A stretch of DNA of 64,000 nt from Prauserella shujinwangii. GTDB taxonomy: Bacteria > Actinomycetota > Actinomycetes > Mycobacteriales > Pseudonocardiaceae. The position numbers and the translations under genes are program-made. Shown one piece after another: positions 57,530 through 64,000 of the stretch (position 1 is the stretch's first letter; each line of letters starts with the position of its first letter). Location: the NCBI RefSeq assembly GCF_003001955.1, contig NZ_PVNH01000005.1:473191-537190 (forward strand), read 5' to 3'. A model generated the notes under the pieces. The model saw nothing but the letters and a program-made list of their open reading frames with translations, was not told the DNA's origin and made no database searches.

Positions 57530-57946
57530 CGAGGTTGTCCAGTTGTCAGCGGTCGCCCGCCTACCGGGTCGGCGATGAGCGCTGGGGCACGATCGCCGAG
57601 GCCGCGCCGAGCCAGGCTCGAGACGCCGGTGGCGCCAGAGGGCGCCGGAAAACCCGCGCTGCTCACAATCGCGATCGGGCCGGATCAAGCCACCCCGACC
57701 GTGGGCACACAACGGGCGGTCAACCGCGGGGCATCATTCGTCACGGCATCACCTGATCCCTCCCGGAGGAGACGCCCGACCCGTACGCCCGGGGTGGCGT
57801 GCGCCGGTCCGCCGCACTCCGCCGTCACCAACCAGGATGCGCCTCCACGCGGTGAGTCACAACCATTCCGTGACGCACTATCTGGTGATGTCCGCTATTG
57901 GCAGGATGCACACAACACCACCTGATTCCGATCGGGCGGGGAGGCC
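57530..57946. other. Intergenic stretch without a supported gene
   Basis: About 415 bp between the terminator and the MarR promoter. Open frames on both strands are Arg/Pro-rich shadows with no ribosome site or family pattern. I see no RNA fold or repeat that stands out. Confidence 0.5.
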
Positions 57947-57952
57947 TACTCT
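57947..57952 (+). promoter_or_regulatory. -10 box of the MarR gene
   Basis: TACTCT, 7 nt before the ATG at 57960. Confidence 0.5.
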
Positions 57953-57959
57953 GCGTAGA

Positions 57960-58436
57960 ATGAGCGAGTTGCCCAGCGAGCCGCGCTGGCTGTCCGAGAC
58001 GGAGATGCTCGCGTGGCGTTCCTACATCGTCTCGACGCTGCGCCTGCGCCAGCGGCTGCACCGGGAACTGGTCGAGGAGCACGACGTCTCGCTGATCGAC
58101 TACGAGGTGATGGTCTGCCTGTCGTCGAGGCCGGACCGGCGCATGCGGATGACCGAACTCGCCAGCATGCTGGGCTCCACCAAGAGTCGGCTGTCGCACC
58201 AGGTGGGGCGCATGGAGGCGGCGGGCTACGTCCGGCGAGGCCGGGACCCGGAGGACAAGCGTGGCGTGACCGCCGAGCTGACCGAGCAGGGAGCCGAGCT
58301 GCTGGTACGAGCGGCACCCCGCCACGTCGCCGGCGTCCGGGAACACCTCATCGACCTGCTCACACCGGAGGAACAGGTGACGCTCGGCACCGCCTTCTCC
58401 CGCGTGCTCGCACACCTGGCGGAGCTCGACGACTGA
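57960..58436 (+). CDS. MarR-family transcriptional regulator
   Basis: A 158-aa protein: dimerisation helices LAWRSYIVSTLRLRQRLHRE, then the winged helix MRMTELASMLGSTKSRLSHQVGRMEAAGYV with the wing RGRDPEDKRGVTAELTEQG, and C-terminal helices LLTPEEQVTLGTAFSRVLAHL. Members usually sense small aromatics or oxidants and repress nearby genes. No obvious target is adjacent. The start is set by the -10 spacing; a frame 41 codons longer has no support. It lies 21 nt before tRNA-Ser. Confidence 0.87.
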   Translation: MSELPSEPRWLSETEMLAWRSYIVSTLRLRQRLHRELVEEHDVSLIDYEVMVCLSSRPDRRMRMTELASMLGSTKSRLSHQVGRMEAAGYVRRGRDPEDKRGVTAELTEQGAELLVRAAPRHVAGVREHLIDLLTPEEQVTLGTAFSRVLAHLAELDD

Positions 58437-58457
58437 CGCGTTACCCTGGGCGGACAG

Positions 58458-58542
58458 GGAAGCGTGGCAGAGCGGCCGAATGCACTCGCCTTGAAAGCGA
58501 GCGACCCGCGAGGGTCCGGGGGTTCAAATCCCTCCGCTTCCG
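58458..58542 (+). tRNA. tRNA-Ser (anticodon UGA)
   Basis: 85 nt: acceptor stem GGAAGCG/CGCTTCC, anticodon stem CTCGC/GCGAG with loop CTTGAAA (TGA at 58492-58494), a long class II variable arm, and T arm GGGGG-TTCAAAT-CCCTC. CCA is not encoded. The long variable arm and UGA anticodon identify serine. Its 3' end is the probable attachment site of the integrated element that follows. Confidence 0.95.
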
Positions 58543-58560
58543 CACCTCTGACCAGGGAAA
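58520..58560. other. Putative left attachment site at the tRNA-Ser 3' end
   Basis: Inferred because the integrase-bearing element begins here and tyrosine integrases of this kind use tRNA 3' ends. The matching second copy of the tRNA tail is not in the window, so the exact core cannot be drawn. Confidence 0.45.
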
Positions 58561-58561
58561 A

Positions 58562-58596
58562 CGCCGGTCGGTCCGGATCTCTCCGACCGACCGGCG
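58562..58596. terminator. Hairpin after tRNA-Ser
   Basis: Perfect 12-bp arms CGCCGGTCGGTC/GACCGACCGGCG with an 11-nt loop, 19 nt after the tRNA. Preceded by GGGAAAA and without a T run. Probable tRNA terminator. Confidence 0.6.
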
Positions 58597-58603
58597 TGCG
58601 CGC

Positions 58604-58623
58604 TGGTCTCAGTTTTGGTCTCA
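58604..58623. repeat. Two direct TGGTCTCA repeats near the attachment site
   Basis: TGGTCTCA at 58604-58611 and 58616-58623, start to start 12 bp. Close to one helical turn apart beside the attachment site, these could be arm-type binding sites for the integrase or excisionase. Confidence 0.4.
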
Positions 58624-58830
58624 ATCGAGGCCGATCGAGGGAACAGCGCTGCCGAGAGCGGGTCAGTCATCCACGGATGACGCATACCGATGCCAAATCT
58701 TCGGGTGGCTACTAACGCTGGCATACCTCGTGTGATGTCAGGGCGTTTCGTACGCGGTCTGCTCGGGATGATGTGTCGCCTGTGCCACGGCGAGGCGGTA
58801 TGCTACTTGAAACTCACTGGAAGGTGCCGT

Positions 58831-59037
58831 ATGGGGACAGGTAGTCACGACGACGCGATCGAATTGGTAAATATTCGAACCGGAAACGAAAGCGAATTCA
58901 CGCAAAACCGGGGATACACAGTGAACCCCCTGGAGAATCCTCCGCCTCCTCCCGAGGGATTTGCAACTCCTTCTCCTAGTCCTTCTGAGGGTGTCGATGC
59001 GGCTGGCGCCGTTTCAGGTGACACGAGCCAAGATTGA
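58831..59037 (+). CDS. Small Pro-rich cargo protein (68 aa)
   Basis: Starts MGTGSHDDAIELVNIRTGNE after GGAAGG, then NRGYTVNPLENPPPPPEG and a Pro/Ser/Gly-rich tail. It looks disordered, with no signal or membrane helix. No known family. The stop lies 3 nt before the DUF6338-like gene, so the two are co-transcribed. Base use is clearly more AT-rich than the chromosome around it. An upstream frame to 58690 is open but has no ribosome site. Confidence 0.55.
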   Translation: MGTGSHDDAIELVNIRTGNESEFTQNRGYTVNPLENPPPPPEGFATPSPSPSEGVDAAGAVSGDTSQD

Positions 59038-59040
59038 GAC

Positions 59041-59811
59041 ATGACACCCGCGAGCGTCGTTGGTGTAACCGTCTTTTTCCTACTCATAATCCCGGGGATT
59101 ACTTACGAGTTGCTGCGTCGGCGAGTTCTGTTGCCAATCGAAGAGAGCGGGTTTGTCCAGGTAAGTCGTATCCTGCTGTCTGGAACAATCATCTTCGCTA
59201 TCGTGGTGCTGCTCTTGGTGGCTGTAAGGTCCGTCTCTCCGCGGGCACTTCTCAACCCCGGTGCCTTCATTGGCGCGGGGTCAGCGTACGCCGAGTCCAA
59301 CCTCGGTCTAATTGGGAAGACCATGGGGTTCTATGTGCTGCTTGCTGTGCTTCTCGCAGTTGTGGCAAGTGACTTGAACCTAGGTTCGAAGCAAGTGAAA
59401 ATCCATCGAGGTGCGGCCATCATTGGCCTCACGGAGATCGATAAGCGGCCCGAGGATGTTGCCTGGCTTGCGGTCCATCTTAAGAGCGGCAAGGAAATCC
59501 TAGGTTACTATTACGGTGCGACGACCGAGCTCGACCCCGATAAGCGCGAACTAATTCTTCAGAAGCCGCTGAGGGTGGGATACCCTGAAAAGGGCGAGCC
59601 TGCTCATATGGCGTCGGACTGGAAGAGGGTTCTCATACATGTCCGCGAAATTGAATATCTATCTGTAGCCTACGTGGCAGCGCGTGTAGTCCCGTCGGAA
59701 ACAATTTCGAGGAAGCTGGTCAATTGGATGCGTGACAATTTCTTGCGGGCTAAGGTGTGCGCACCATTGGCCCTCGTAGCAGTTGCTGGCTTTGCACTAC
59801 CTTGGCCGTAA
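59041..59811 (+). CDS. DUF6338-like membrane protein, element cargo
   Basis: A 256-aa protein. N-terminal helix VVGVTVFFLLIIPGITYELL, then two more helices (SGTIIFAIVVLLLVAVRSV and GFYVLLAVLLAVVASDL), a soluble beta-rich middle (VAWLAVHLKSGKEILGYYYG, KRELILQKPLRVGY) and a short C-terminal hydrophobic end. I assign DUF6338 from memory; no function is established. AT-rich codon use sets it apart from its neighbours. Located between the tRNA and the integrase, a usual cargo position. Confidence 0.65.
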   Translation: MTPASVVGVTVFFLLIIPGITYELLRRRVLLPIEESGFVQVSRILLSGTIIFAIVVLLLVAVRSVSPRALLNPGAFIGAGSAYAESNLGLIGKTMGFYVLLAVLLAVVASDLNLGSKQVKIHRGAAIIGLTEIDKRPEDVAWLAVHLKSGKEILGYYYGATTELDPDKRELILQKPLRVGYPEKGEPAHMASDWKRVLIHVREIEYLSVAYVAARVVPSETISRKLVNWMRDNFLRAKVCAPLALVAVAGFALPWP

Positions 59812-59868
59812 GTTTTCCCCGAAGGCGCGAATTGACTGACTTTTGGAGGCTTTGTTTGGCGCGGTCAG

Positions 59869-59902
59869 GGCGGGGTGTCGGTTAGTCGTCCGGCACCCCG
59901 CC
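59869..59902. terminator. Bidirectional hairpin between cargo and integrase
   Basis: 13-bp arms GGCGGGGTGTCGG/CCGGCACCCCGCC with one G-T pair and an 8-nt loop. It sits between two convergent genes. Confidence 0.65.
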
Positions 59903-59913
59903 TCCAGACGGCA

Positions 59914-61161
59914 TTAGCGCTCGCCGTTCCAGGGAACCCCGTATCGGTGATTACCCCAGAGATGCCCGCCCACTTGGTCGGCGATTGAGCGGCGGATTGG
60001 CGCGGTGAGGTGCTGGTACCGGCCCGCCATGCTGGCGTTGGACCAGCCCATGACGCCCATGGTTGCGCGGTCGGTTACGCCCAGCTCCAGTAGCACCGTG
60101 GCCGCCGTGTGGCGGGCGTCGTGGAGCCGAGCGTCCCGGACTCCGGCCGCGTCGAGCAGCCGTTTCCAGTGGAACTGGTCCGTGCGTGCGTTCAATCTCC
60201 GACCGAGCTGGTCAGCGAAGATCCAGCCTTCGTCCTGCCAGAGGTCGCGCGCCTGTTCCCGTTCAACTTGCTGCTCATCCCGGTGCCGTTCCAGTTCCTC
60301 GATCAGCGGCGCGGGTAGGCCGATGATCCGCTTACCCGCCTTGGACTTCGTGTCCTTGGTTTCCGGGCGGACGTTGACCCGCTGCGGGCAATGCCCGGCG
60401 TGCTTCCGGCCACAAGGCTGCTCGCATCCGTGCCGGTACTTCGGCCGGAGCTGCGACCGGCGAATCTTGAGCGTCTGTTCCTCGAAATCGAGGTCGGACC
60501 ACTGGAGGGCAAGGGCCTCGCCCTGACGCAGGCCGAGCGCGATAGCGATGATCCATCGCGTCGAGTTGCGTTCCTTCCTCGCAGCGGTGAACAGTGCTCG
60601 GATCTCGTCCTTCGTGAACGGCTCGATCTCCTCTTCGTCGGGCGTGGGCGCCTTGGCTACCTTGGCTGGGTTCTTCGTGAGGAAGTCGCGGGCAACCGCA
60701 TCGTTCAACGCAGCCCGGATCGTGCGGTGTACCTGGTGCACTGTGCCCTTCCGCGACCCATTCGCGAGCATCTTCCGGTACAGGCTCTCCAGATGGTGTG
60801 GCGCGAGCTTGTTCAGCCGGTGAGCCCCGACGCCTGGCACCAGGTGCTTGACGGCGTAGTAGTACGCGTCCCAGCCGTTCTCCGTCGTGGTCATCACCGC
60901 GATGTCGTTCAGCCAGTGGTCGAGCCATTGCGCGACCGTCCAGGACGTTCCGGCCTTCTGTACGGTGCCCTCGTCGCGTTTCCGCTCCAGCTCGCGAACC
61001 TTGCGCACGACCTCCGCCCGGTCCTTCGCGGAGACGTGCCGCCGGTCGGGCCGACCGTTGTCCTTGACTCCCACGGTGACGCGGCCGTGCCACCGCTTGT
61101 CTGCCCCGAGGTAGATCGAGGATTCGCCGTTGGAGTTGCGGCCCTGCTTCTTGCGTGGCAA
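59914..61161 (-). CDS. Tyrosine-type site-specific integrase
   Basis: A 415-aa phage/AICE integrase. N-terminal arm-binding beta domain (SSIYLGADKRWHGRVTVGVKD), SAM-like core-binding domain (WTVAQWLDHWLND), and the catalytic domain with Arg212 in GLRQGEALAL, His347-x-x-Arg350 in LHDARHTAATVLL, Trp373 and Tyr382 in AGRYQHL. An insert at about 244-262 holds CEQPCGRKHAGHC, a possible zinc-binding knuckle. It recombines the element at the tRNA. The excisionase gene lies 9 nt upstream. Confidence 0.93.
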   Translation of the reverse strand: MPRKKQGRNSNGESSIYLGADKRWHGRVTVGVKDNGRPDRRHVSAKDRAEVVRKVRELERKRDEGTVQKAGTSWTVAQWLDHWLNDIAVMTTTENGWDAYYYAVKHLVPGVGAHRLNKLAPHHLESLYRKMLANGSRKGTVHQVHRTIRAALNDAVARDFLTKNPAKVAKAPTPDEEEIEPFTKDEIRALFTAARKERNSTRWIIAIALGLRQGEALALQWSDLDFEEQTLKIRRSQLRPKYRHGCEQPCGRKHAGHCPQRVNVRPETKDTKSKAGKRIIGLPAPLIEELERHRDEQQVEREQARDLWQDEGWIFADQLGRRLNARTDQFHWKRLLDAAGVRDARLHDARHTAATVLLELGVTDRATMGVMGWSNASMAGRYQHLTAPIRRSIADQVGGHLWGNHRYGVPWNGER

Positions 61162-61170
61162 TCAATCCTC

Positions 61171-61461
61171 CTAGGCGGCGTTCTGCTCGGCGTGGATACG
61201 GGCGGCGTAGGCGTCGATCTCCTCGCGGGGAACGCGCCGAAGACGGTGGATCTGGACCGTGCGGATCTCCCGGTCGCGGATGAGCTGGTACATGAGCGTG
61301 CGGCCGACGCCGAGGTATTCGGCGGCTTCCTCGACGGTCAGCAGCACCCGTTCCGGCATCGGCCGGGCCGGTTCGGTGGGCTTGGCTTCCTGAACGGCGA
61401 TGGCTTCGGCGAGCTTGGCGAGCGTCGCGGCGAGCTGGCTGATTTCGTGCGCGGTGGCCAT
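61171..61461 (-). CDS. Excisionase (HTH_17 / MerR-like DNA-binding protein)
   Basis: A 96-aa protein: N-terminal helix QLAATLAKLAEAIAVQEAK, then LLTVEEAAEYLGVGRTLMYQLIRD and IRTVQIHRLRRVPREEIDAYAARI, the excisionase winged-helix pattern. It directs the integrase toward excision. 9 nt before the integrase gene on the same strand, so the two are made together. The iteron-like array starts about 90 bp upstream. Confidence 0.88.
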   Translation of the reverse strand: MATAHEISQLAATLAKLAEAIAVQEAKPTEPARPMPERVLLTVEEAAEYLGVGRTLMYQLIRDREIRTVQIHRLRRVPREEIDAYAARIHAEQNAA

Positions 61462-61549
61462 ACGGTCTGCGTCTCCCCGTGGTTGTGCTTGTGGCGGCGG
61501 GGGTTGAACACGGGTGGCTCCTTGGGTTGGTGTGGGTGGCTGGGGTTGT

Positions 61550-61759
61550 CCGCTACAGCCGCTACGTCCGCTACGTGGCTGGTCAGGGGCGTAGCGGATA
61601 CGGGGGGCGTAGCGGTTGTGTCCGCTACGGTGCCGCTACGGGTCGGGGGCGGGCGTAGCGGTTGTAGCGGCTGTGTCCGCTACGCCTTCCGTATCCGCTA
61701 CGGGGTTGACCTGCGGTGTAGCGCTTGTAGCGGCTGTAGCGTTTGGGGGCAGGTAGCGT
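61550..61759. repeat. Iteron-like array of CCGCTAC / GTAGCGG heptamers
   Basis: Seven exact CCGCTAC (starts 61550, 61559, 61568, 61622, 61633, 61677, 61695) and five exact GTAGCGG (61591, 61609, 61655, 61664, 61727), with three one-base variants (61718, 61736, 61753). Neighbours are often exactly 9 bp apart. The array spans the 3' end of the DUF3631 gene and continues 86 bp past its stop, so it is not just a codon effect. Likely binding sites for a replication or excision protein. Confidence 0.75.
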
Positions 61760-62982
61760 TCCCAGGCGTCGGCGAGGCCTCCGGGGCCGGTGGCGCGGTA
61801 GCCCTTGACGATGCGGTCGCCGGGCTGGCGCACGTTCTTGGAGGTGACGCCGTAGGGCTTGAGCATCTTGGCCAGCCGCCGGGCGTCGAGCGGCCTGCCG
61901 TCGAGGTCGGCCCAGTCGGATTCCTCCAGGCCGTGCAGTGCGGCCACGATGTCGGCGGTGGGCAGTTCGTCCACGCCGCGCGTGGTGAACAGCTCTCGCA
62001 GGTCGGCGAGGAGTTGCAGGCGTTGGCCTCCGCCGCTGTGGTCGGTGTTGGCGACTTGGACGAAGTGGCTGCACGCGGCGCGGGCGGTGTCGGGCCAGTG
62101 CCCGCCTGCGGCGTCGGCGATGGCGATCAGGGGCCGCCAGATTTCGGCGGAGCGGTCCCGCACGCCGTCGGGCATGGCGGGCCTGCCTCGGCTGATCTTG
62201 TCGGTGACGGATTCGACCCAGGCGGCCAGCATCTCCCGCAGCGGGGTGGCCTCGCGTTCGACGTCTTCTTCCCAGAAGTCTTCGACTTCCTCGTCTCCGC
62301 GGCGGCGCTGCATGTGCACGGTGATGGCGCGGGTGGTGATGGTGGCGGGCATGTTCCCGGCGATCCCGGCCAGCGCGGCGGGGGCGTAGACCTTGAACCG
62401 GTCGACCTTCATGGCCTTGGCGTCGCCGACGCAGCGGGCCACGGTGGCTGAGCGCTTGTATCCGGCGTTGAGCAGGCCACGCAGGTCTTCGTTGTTGCCA
62501 CCGGCTTTGGCGTTGAAGATCGTGTCCACCTCGTCGAACAGGATCGTGATCGGCCCGTCGGAGACCATGCGGAACAGCGCGGCCGTGGTCGCCGAGATGG
62601 TCATCTCCGGTGCCCGCACGAGGTGCTGGGCGACTTCGAGCACGCGGGTCTTGCCCGAGCCGGGTTCGACACTGGACAGGATCAGCCGGGGGGTGACGTA
62701 GAAGTGGTCGGCGGCGTGGGTGTGGGCGTACCAGAGCGCGAGCATCGGTGCGCAGTGTTGGGAGGGGAACACGTTGAACCGGGACACGAAGTCCCGCACC
62801 CGGTCCAGCACCTCGTATCCGGGAAGGACCGTGCCGTGGTGGGTGCGCCAGACCTGCTGACAGTTCTCCGAGCAGAAGTCGTCCGAGGGCGAGTCGCCCA
62901 GCGGGCGGCCGCACTGAGCACACGCTCCGCGCTCGGTGTCCGGCTGGCCGGGTGTGGTGTCGGCGTGGGTGGGTGTGGTCAT
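61636..62982 (-). CDS. DUF3631-type ATPase/helicase of the element
   Basis: A 448-aa protein. N-terminal zinc ribbon with Cys21, Cys24, Cys37 and Cys41 (CAQC...FCSENC), Walker A EPGSGKT (106-112), Walker B ITILFDEVDTIF, sensor region RGLLNAGYKRSA and the DUF3631 C-terminal part (RPLIAIADAAGGHW, IVAALHGLEESDWADLDG). The tail is Ala/Thr-rich and encoded by the heptamer array. Probably the replicative helicase or loader working with the primase-polymerase, whose TGA overlaps this ATG by 1 nt. Confidence 0.85.
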   Translation of the reverse strand: MTTPTHADTTPGQPDTERGACAQCGRPLGDSPSDDFCSENCQQVWRTHHGTVLPGYEVLDRVRDFVSRFNVFPSQHCAPMLALWYAHTHAADHFYVTPRLILSSVEPGSGKTRVLEVAQHLVRAPEMTISATTAALFRMVSDGPITILFDEVDTIFNAKAGGNNEDLRGLLNAGYKRSATVARCVGDAKAMKVDRFKVYAPAALAGIAGNMPATITTRAITVHMQRRRGDEEVEDFWEEDVEREATPLREMLAAWVESVTDKISRGRPAMPDGVRDRSAEIWRPLIAIADAAGGHWPDTARAACSHFVQVANTDHSGGGQRLQLLADLRELFTTRGVDELPTADIVAALHGLEESDWADLDGRPLDARRLAKMLKPYGVTSKNVRQPGDRIVKGYRATGPGGLADAWERYLPPNATAATSATPQVNPVADTEGVADTAATTATPAPDP

Positions 62983-63878
62983 CAGGCGGCGTCCTTCCTG
63001 CGGACGGGGTTGCTCGCGCCCTTGGCCAGTCCGGCGTCGACAACGCGGGCGACCTCGCGGGCGTGGGGCGGCCAGTGCGCGGAGCCGATCAGCGTTTCCC
63101 CGGCGGCGATCAGCTCGGCGCGGGCGCTGGTGTGGTCGATCAGCCCGGCGCCGACCTTGCGGCCGATGGTGTAGGCCGCCGAGGACAGCACGGCGTTGTA
63201 GGTGCCTGGTTGCGCGTCTCGCACCCGCTGCACCTCACCCCGGAGTGCGGCCGACCCGTAGGCGGTCGGGCTGGCAGAGCGGATCTCAAGCGGCGCTGAG
63301 TTGGCCGCTGCGGGCCGAACAGAGCTGGCCTGGACCAACCAGGCCGGGAGTTCGGCAGGGGCGCGCTCGTCGAGCAGTTCGTAACCGCCCTCCGCGGTCA
63401 CCGAGCCCGGTCCGACCACGTATCCGCCCCCGGCGCGGGTGTCCACGTGCGCGCACACCTGGCCCTGGGTGTTGCGCAGCCGGACCCCGGGCGGGCAGCG
63501 GTAGTACCAGTGCCGCCCACCCGAGGGGGTCGCGACGGTGAACGTGGCGGGCAGCGGCCCGCCGCGCTCGGCGGCCAGCGCGGCGAGCGCGGCCGCGCCG
63601 TCCGGGCCGTGGTCACCGTCTTTCGGGGCGTCGAGGTCGACCACGACCAGCCCGGCCGGGCCGGTCGCCACACCGATGTTCCACCGGTCGGCCGTCCAGC
63701 AACGGCGGATACGGACGGGATCGGTGCTGGCGCGGTTCTCCCAGTCCTTCACGGCAGGCTGGCGCTTGGTGCCCGGGCGCAGCGGGAACACCGGCCAGCC
63801 GAGCCCGGCCAGGTACAGCGCCCAATCCAGCATCGGATTGGGGGCAGCCGTCGTGGTGACGGAGGTGGCGGAACTCAT
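62982..63878 (-). CDS. Bifunctional primase-polymerase (Prim-Pol)
   Basis: A 298-aa AEP-type protein: ALYLAGLGWPVFPLRPGTK, NIGVATGPAGLVVVDLDAP with the catalytic Asp pair at 81 and 83, TPSGGRHWYYRCPPGVRLRN with the conserved His, and AHVDTRAGGGYVVGPGS with the third acidic residue. Such enzymes prime and copy plasmid DNA. The start after GAAGGG gives MSSATSVTT; longer frames lack support. Coupled to the DUF3631 gene by TGATG. Confidence 0.88.
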   Translation of the reverse strand: MSSATSVTTTAAPNPMLDWALYLAGLGWPVFPLRPGTKRQPAVKDWENRASTDPVRIRRCWTADRWNIGVATGPAGLVVVDLDAPKDGDHGPDGAAALAALAAERGGPLPATFTVATPSGGRHWYYRCPPGVRLRNTQGQVCAHVDTRAGGGYVVGPGSVTAEGGYELLDERAPAELPAWLVQASSVRPAAANSAPLEIRSASPTAYGSAALRGEVQRVRDAQPGTYNAVLSSAAYTIGRKVGAGLIDHTSARAELIAAGETLIGSAHWPPHAREVARVVDAGLAKGASNPVRRKDAA

Positions 63879-63921
63879 CAGGCACCCTTCGAGCAGACGG
63901 TTTCGGGATGGTTGGTGGTGG

Positions 63922-63964
63922 CTGCCGGGCCGGTGGGAGCGGTGCTCGGCCACCGGCCCGGCAG
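63922..63964. terminator. Strong hairpin upstream of the primase-polymerase gene
   Basis: Perfect 15-bp arms CTGCCGGGCCGGTGG/CCACCGGCCCGGCAG, 13-nt loop. It lies 44 bp before the primase-polymerase start and 6 bp after a possible upstream stop. It could end the upstream gene or act as a replication-linked structure. Confidence 0.6.
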
Positions 63965-63970
63965 CAGCTC

Positions 63971-64000
63971 TTAACGGGGGCAGCGCGCCCACGCGGCGCG
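63971..64000 (-). CDS. Possible 3' end of an upstream element gene (partial)
   Basis: One minus frame reads RAAWARCPR then TAA just before the hairpin. Only nine codons are in the window, so this is a suggestion, not an identification. Confidence 0.25.
   Translation of the reverse strand, partial: RAAWARCPR

Larger units (their letters stand above)
58543..64000. mobile_element. Left part of an integrated AICE-like element (continues beyond the window)
   Basis: Everything from the tRNA-Ser 3' end onward is accessory: two AT-richer cargo genes, a tyrosine integrase, an excisionase, an iteron-like array, a DUF3631 ATPase and a primase-polymerase, all but the cargo on the minus strand. This gene set and its order fit actinomycete integrative and conjugative elements that replicate autonomously after excision. 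The transfer genes and right attachment site would lie past the edge, so a phage satellite or a non-conjugative element cannot be excluded. Confidence 0.78.

Noticed and set aside
57446..57940. Open frames in the gap between the M28 peptidase and MarR genes
   Set aside because: No ribosome site, promoter or recognisable protein pattern on either strand.
61550..61759. CRISPR-like array
   Set aside because: The repeated unit is 7 bp, occurs in both orientations and has no uniform spacers; no cas genes are present.
61625..63043. Second long minus-strand frame (472 codons) overlapping the DUF3631 gene
   Set aside because: It is an Arg/His/Pro-rich shadow. The DUF3631 frame holds the zinc ribbon, Walker motifs and coupled start.

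Overview
The window is high-GC actinobacterial DNA. Gene content and order match the arabinogalactan region of mycobacteria read backwards, roughly from the Rv3838c (pheA) homologue to the Rv3777 homologue. It carries glf, two GlfT2-like galactofuranosyltransferases, glfT1, the Wzm/Wzt exporter, the UbiA decaprenyl-phosphate phosphoribosyltransferase, dprE1/dprE2, one Emb-type arabinosyltransferase and an AftB-like GT-C protein. The mycolate genes that sit among these in mycobacteria (fadD32, pks13, accD, fbp) are absent. A cell with arabinogalactan but no mycolates suggests Pseudonocardiaceae (Amycolatopsis, Saccharopolyspora or a relative); this is inference from gene content, not a species identification.

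Layout. 1-16.8 kb: small membrane protein, alpha/beta hydrolase, coaA, the scar of a deleted type VII secretion effector locus (2.35-3.04 kb), macro-domain protein, pheA-phosphatase operon, lipoprotein, MFS pump, SDR, metallopeptidase and septum-formation pair, a glutathionylspermidine-synthase-like/DUF350 triad, haloalkane dehalogenase, an ArsR-SRPBCC operon with twin operators next to serS, a maleate-isomerase-like protein and a DUF3558 lipoprotein. 16.8-30.9 kb: lhgO, then surface-polysaccharide genes (GT-C protein, two GT2 enzymes, DUF2304, flippase, UDP-hexose epimerase, GlfT2, AftB-like GT), an acyltransferase, a HAD phosphatase and an LLM oxidoreductase. 31-44 kb: glf, PAP2 phosphatase, ubiA, Emb, GT-C protein, dprE2/dprE1, GtrA protein and a second GlfT2-like enzyme. 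44-48 kb: an orphan type VII secretion accessory cluster (EspG-like protein, WXG100-like protein, DUF3558 lipoprotein, PPE-like protein), then arylamine N-acetyltransferase. 48.8-57.4 kb: glfT1-wzt-wzm, a pyruvyl-transferase-like protein, the proteasome activator bpa, a lysine-less class V aminotransferase homologue, a quinone oxidoreductase and a secreted M28 aminopeptidase.

At 58.46 kb lies tRNA-Ser(UGA). Everything beyond it looks like the left part of an integrated element of AICE type. It has two AT-richer cargo genes next to the tRNA, a tyrosine integrase, an excisionase, an iteron-like array of CCGCTAC/GTAGCGG heptamers, a DUF3631 ATPase and a primase-polymerase. The element runs off the right edge.

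How the genes work together. The epimerase and Glf would supply UDP-galactofuranose, and GlfT1 and GlfT2 would build the galactan. Wzm/Wzt are the candidate exporter. UbiA, the PAP2 protein and DprE1/DprE2 would make decaprenyl-phosphoryl-arabinose, with GtrA as a possible carrier partner. Emb and the AftB-like GT-C proteins would use that donor outside the membrane. Many genes have a TAnnnT -10 box 6-8 nt before the start codon, which points to widespread leaderless mRNAs; I used this to choose several starts.
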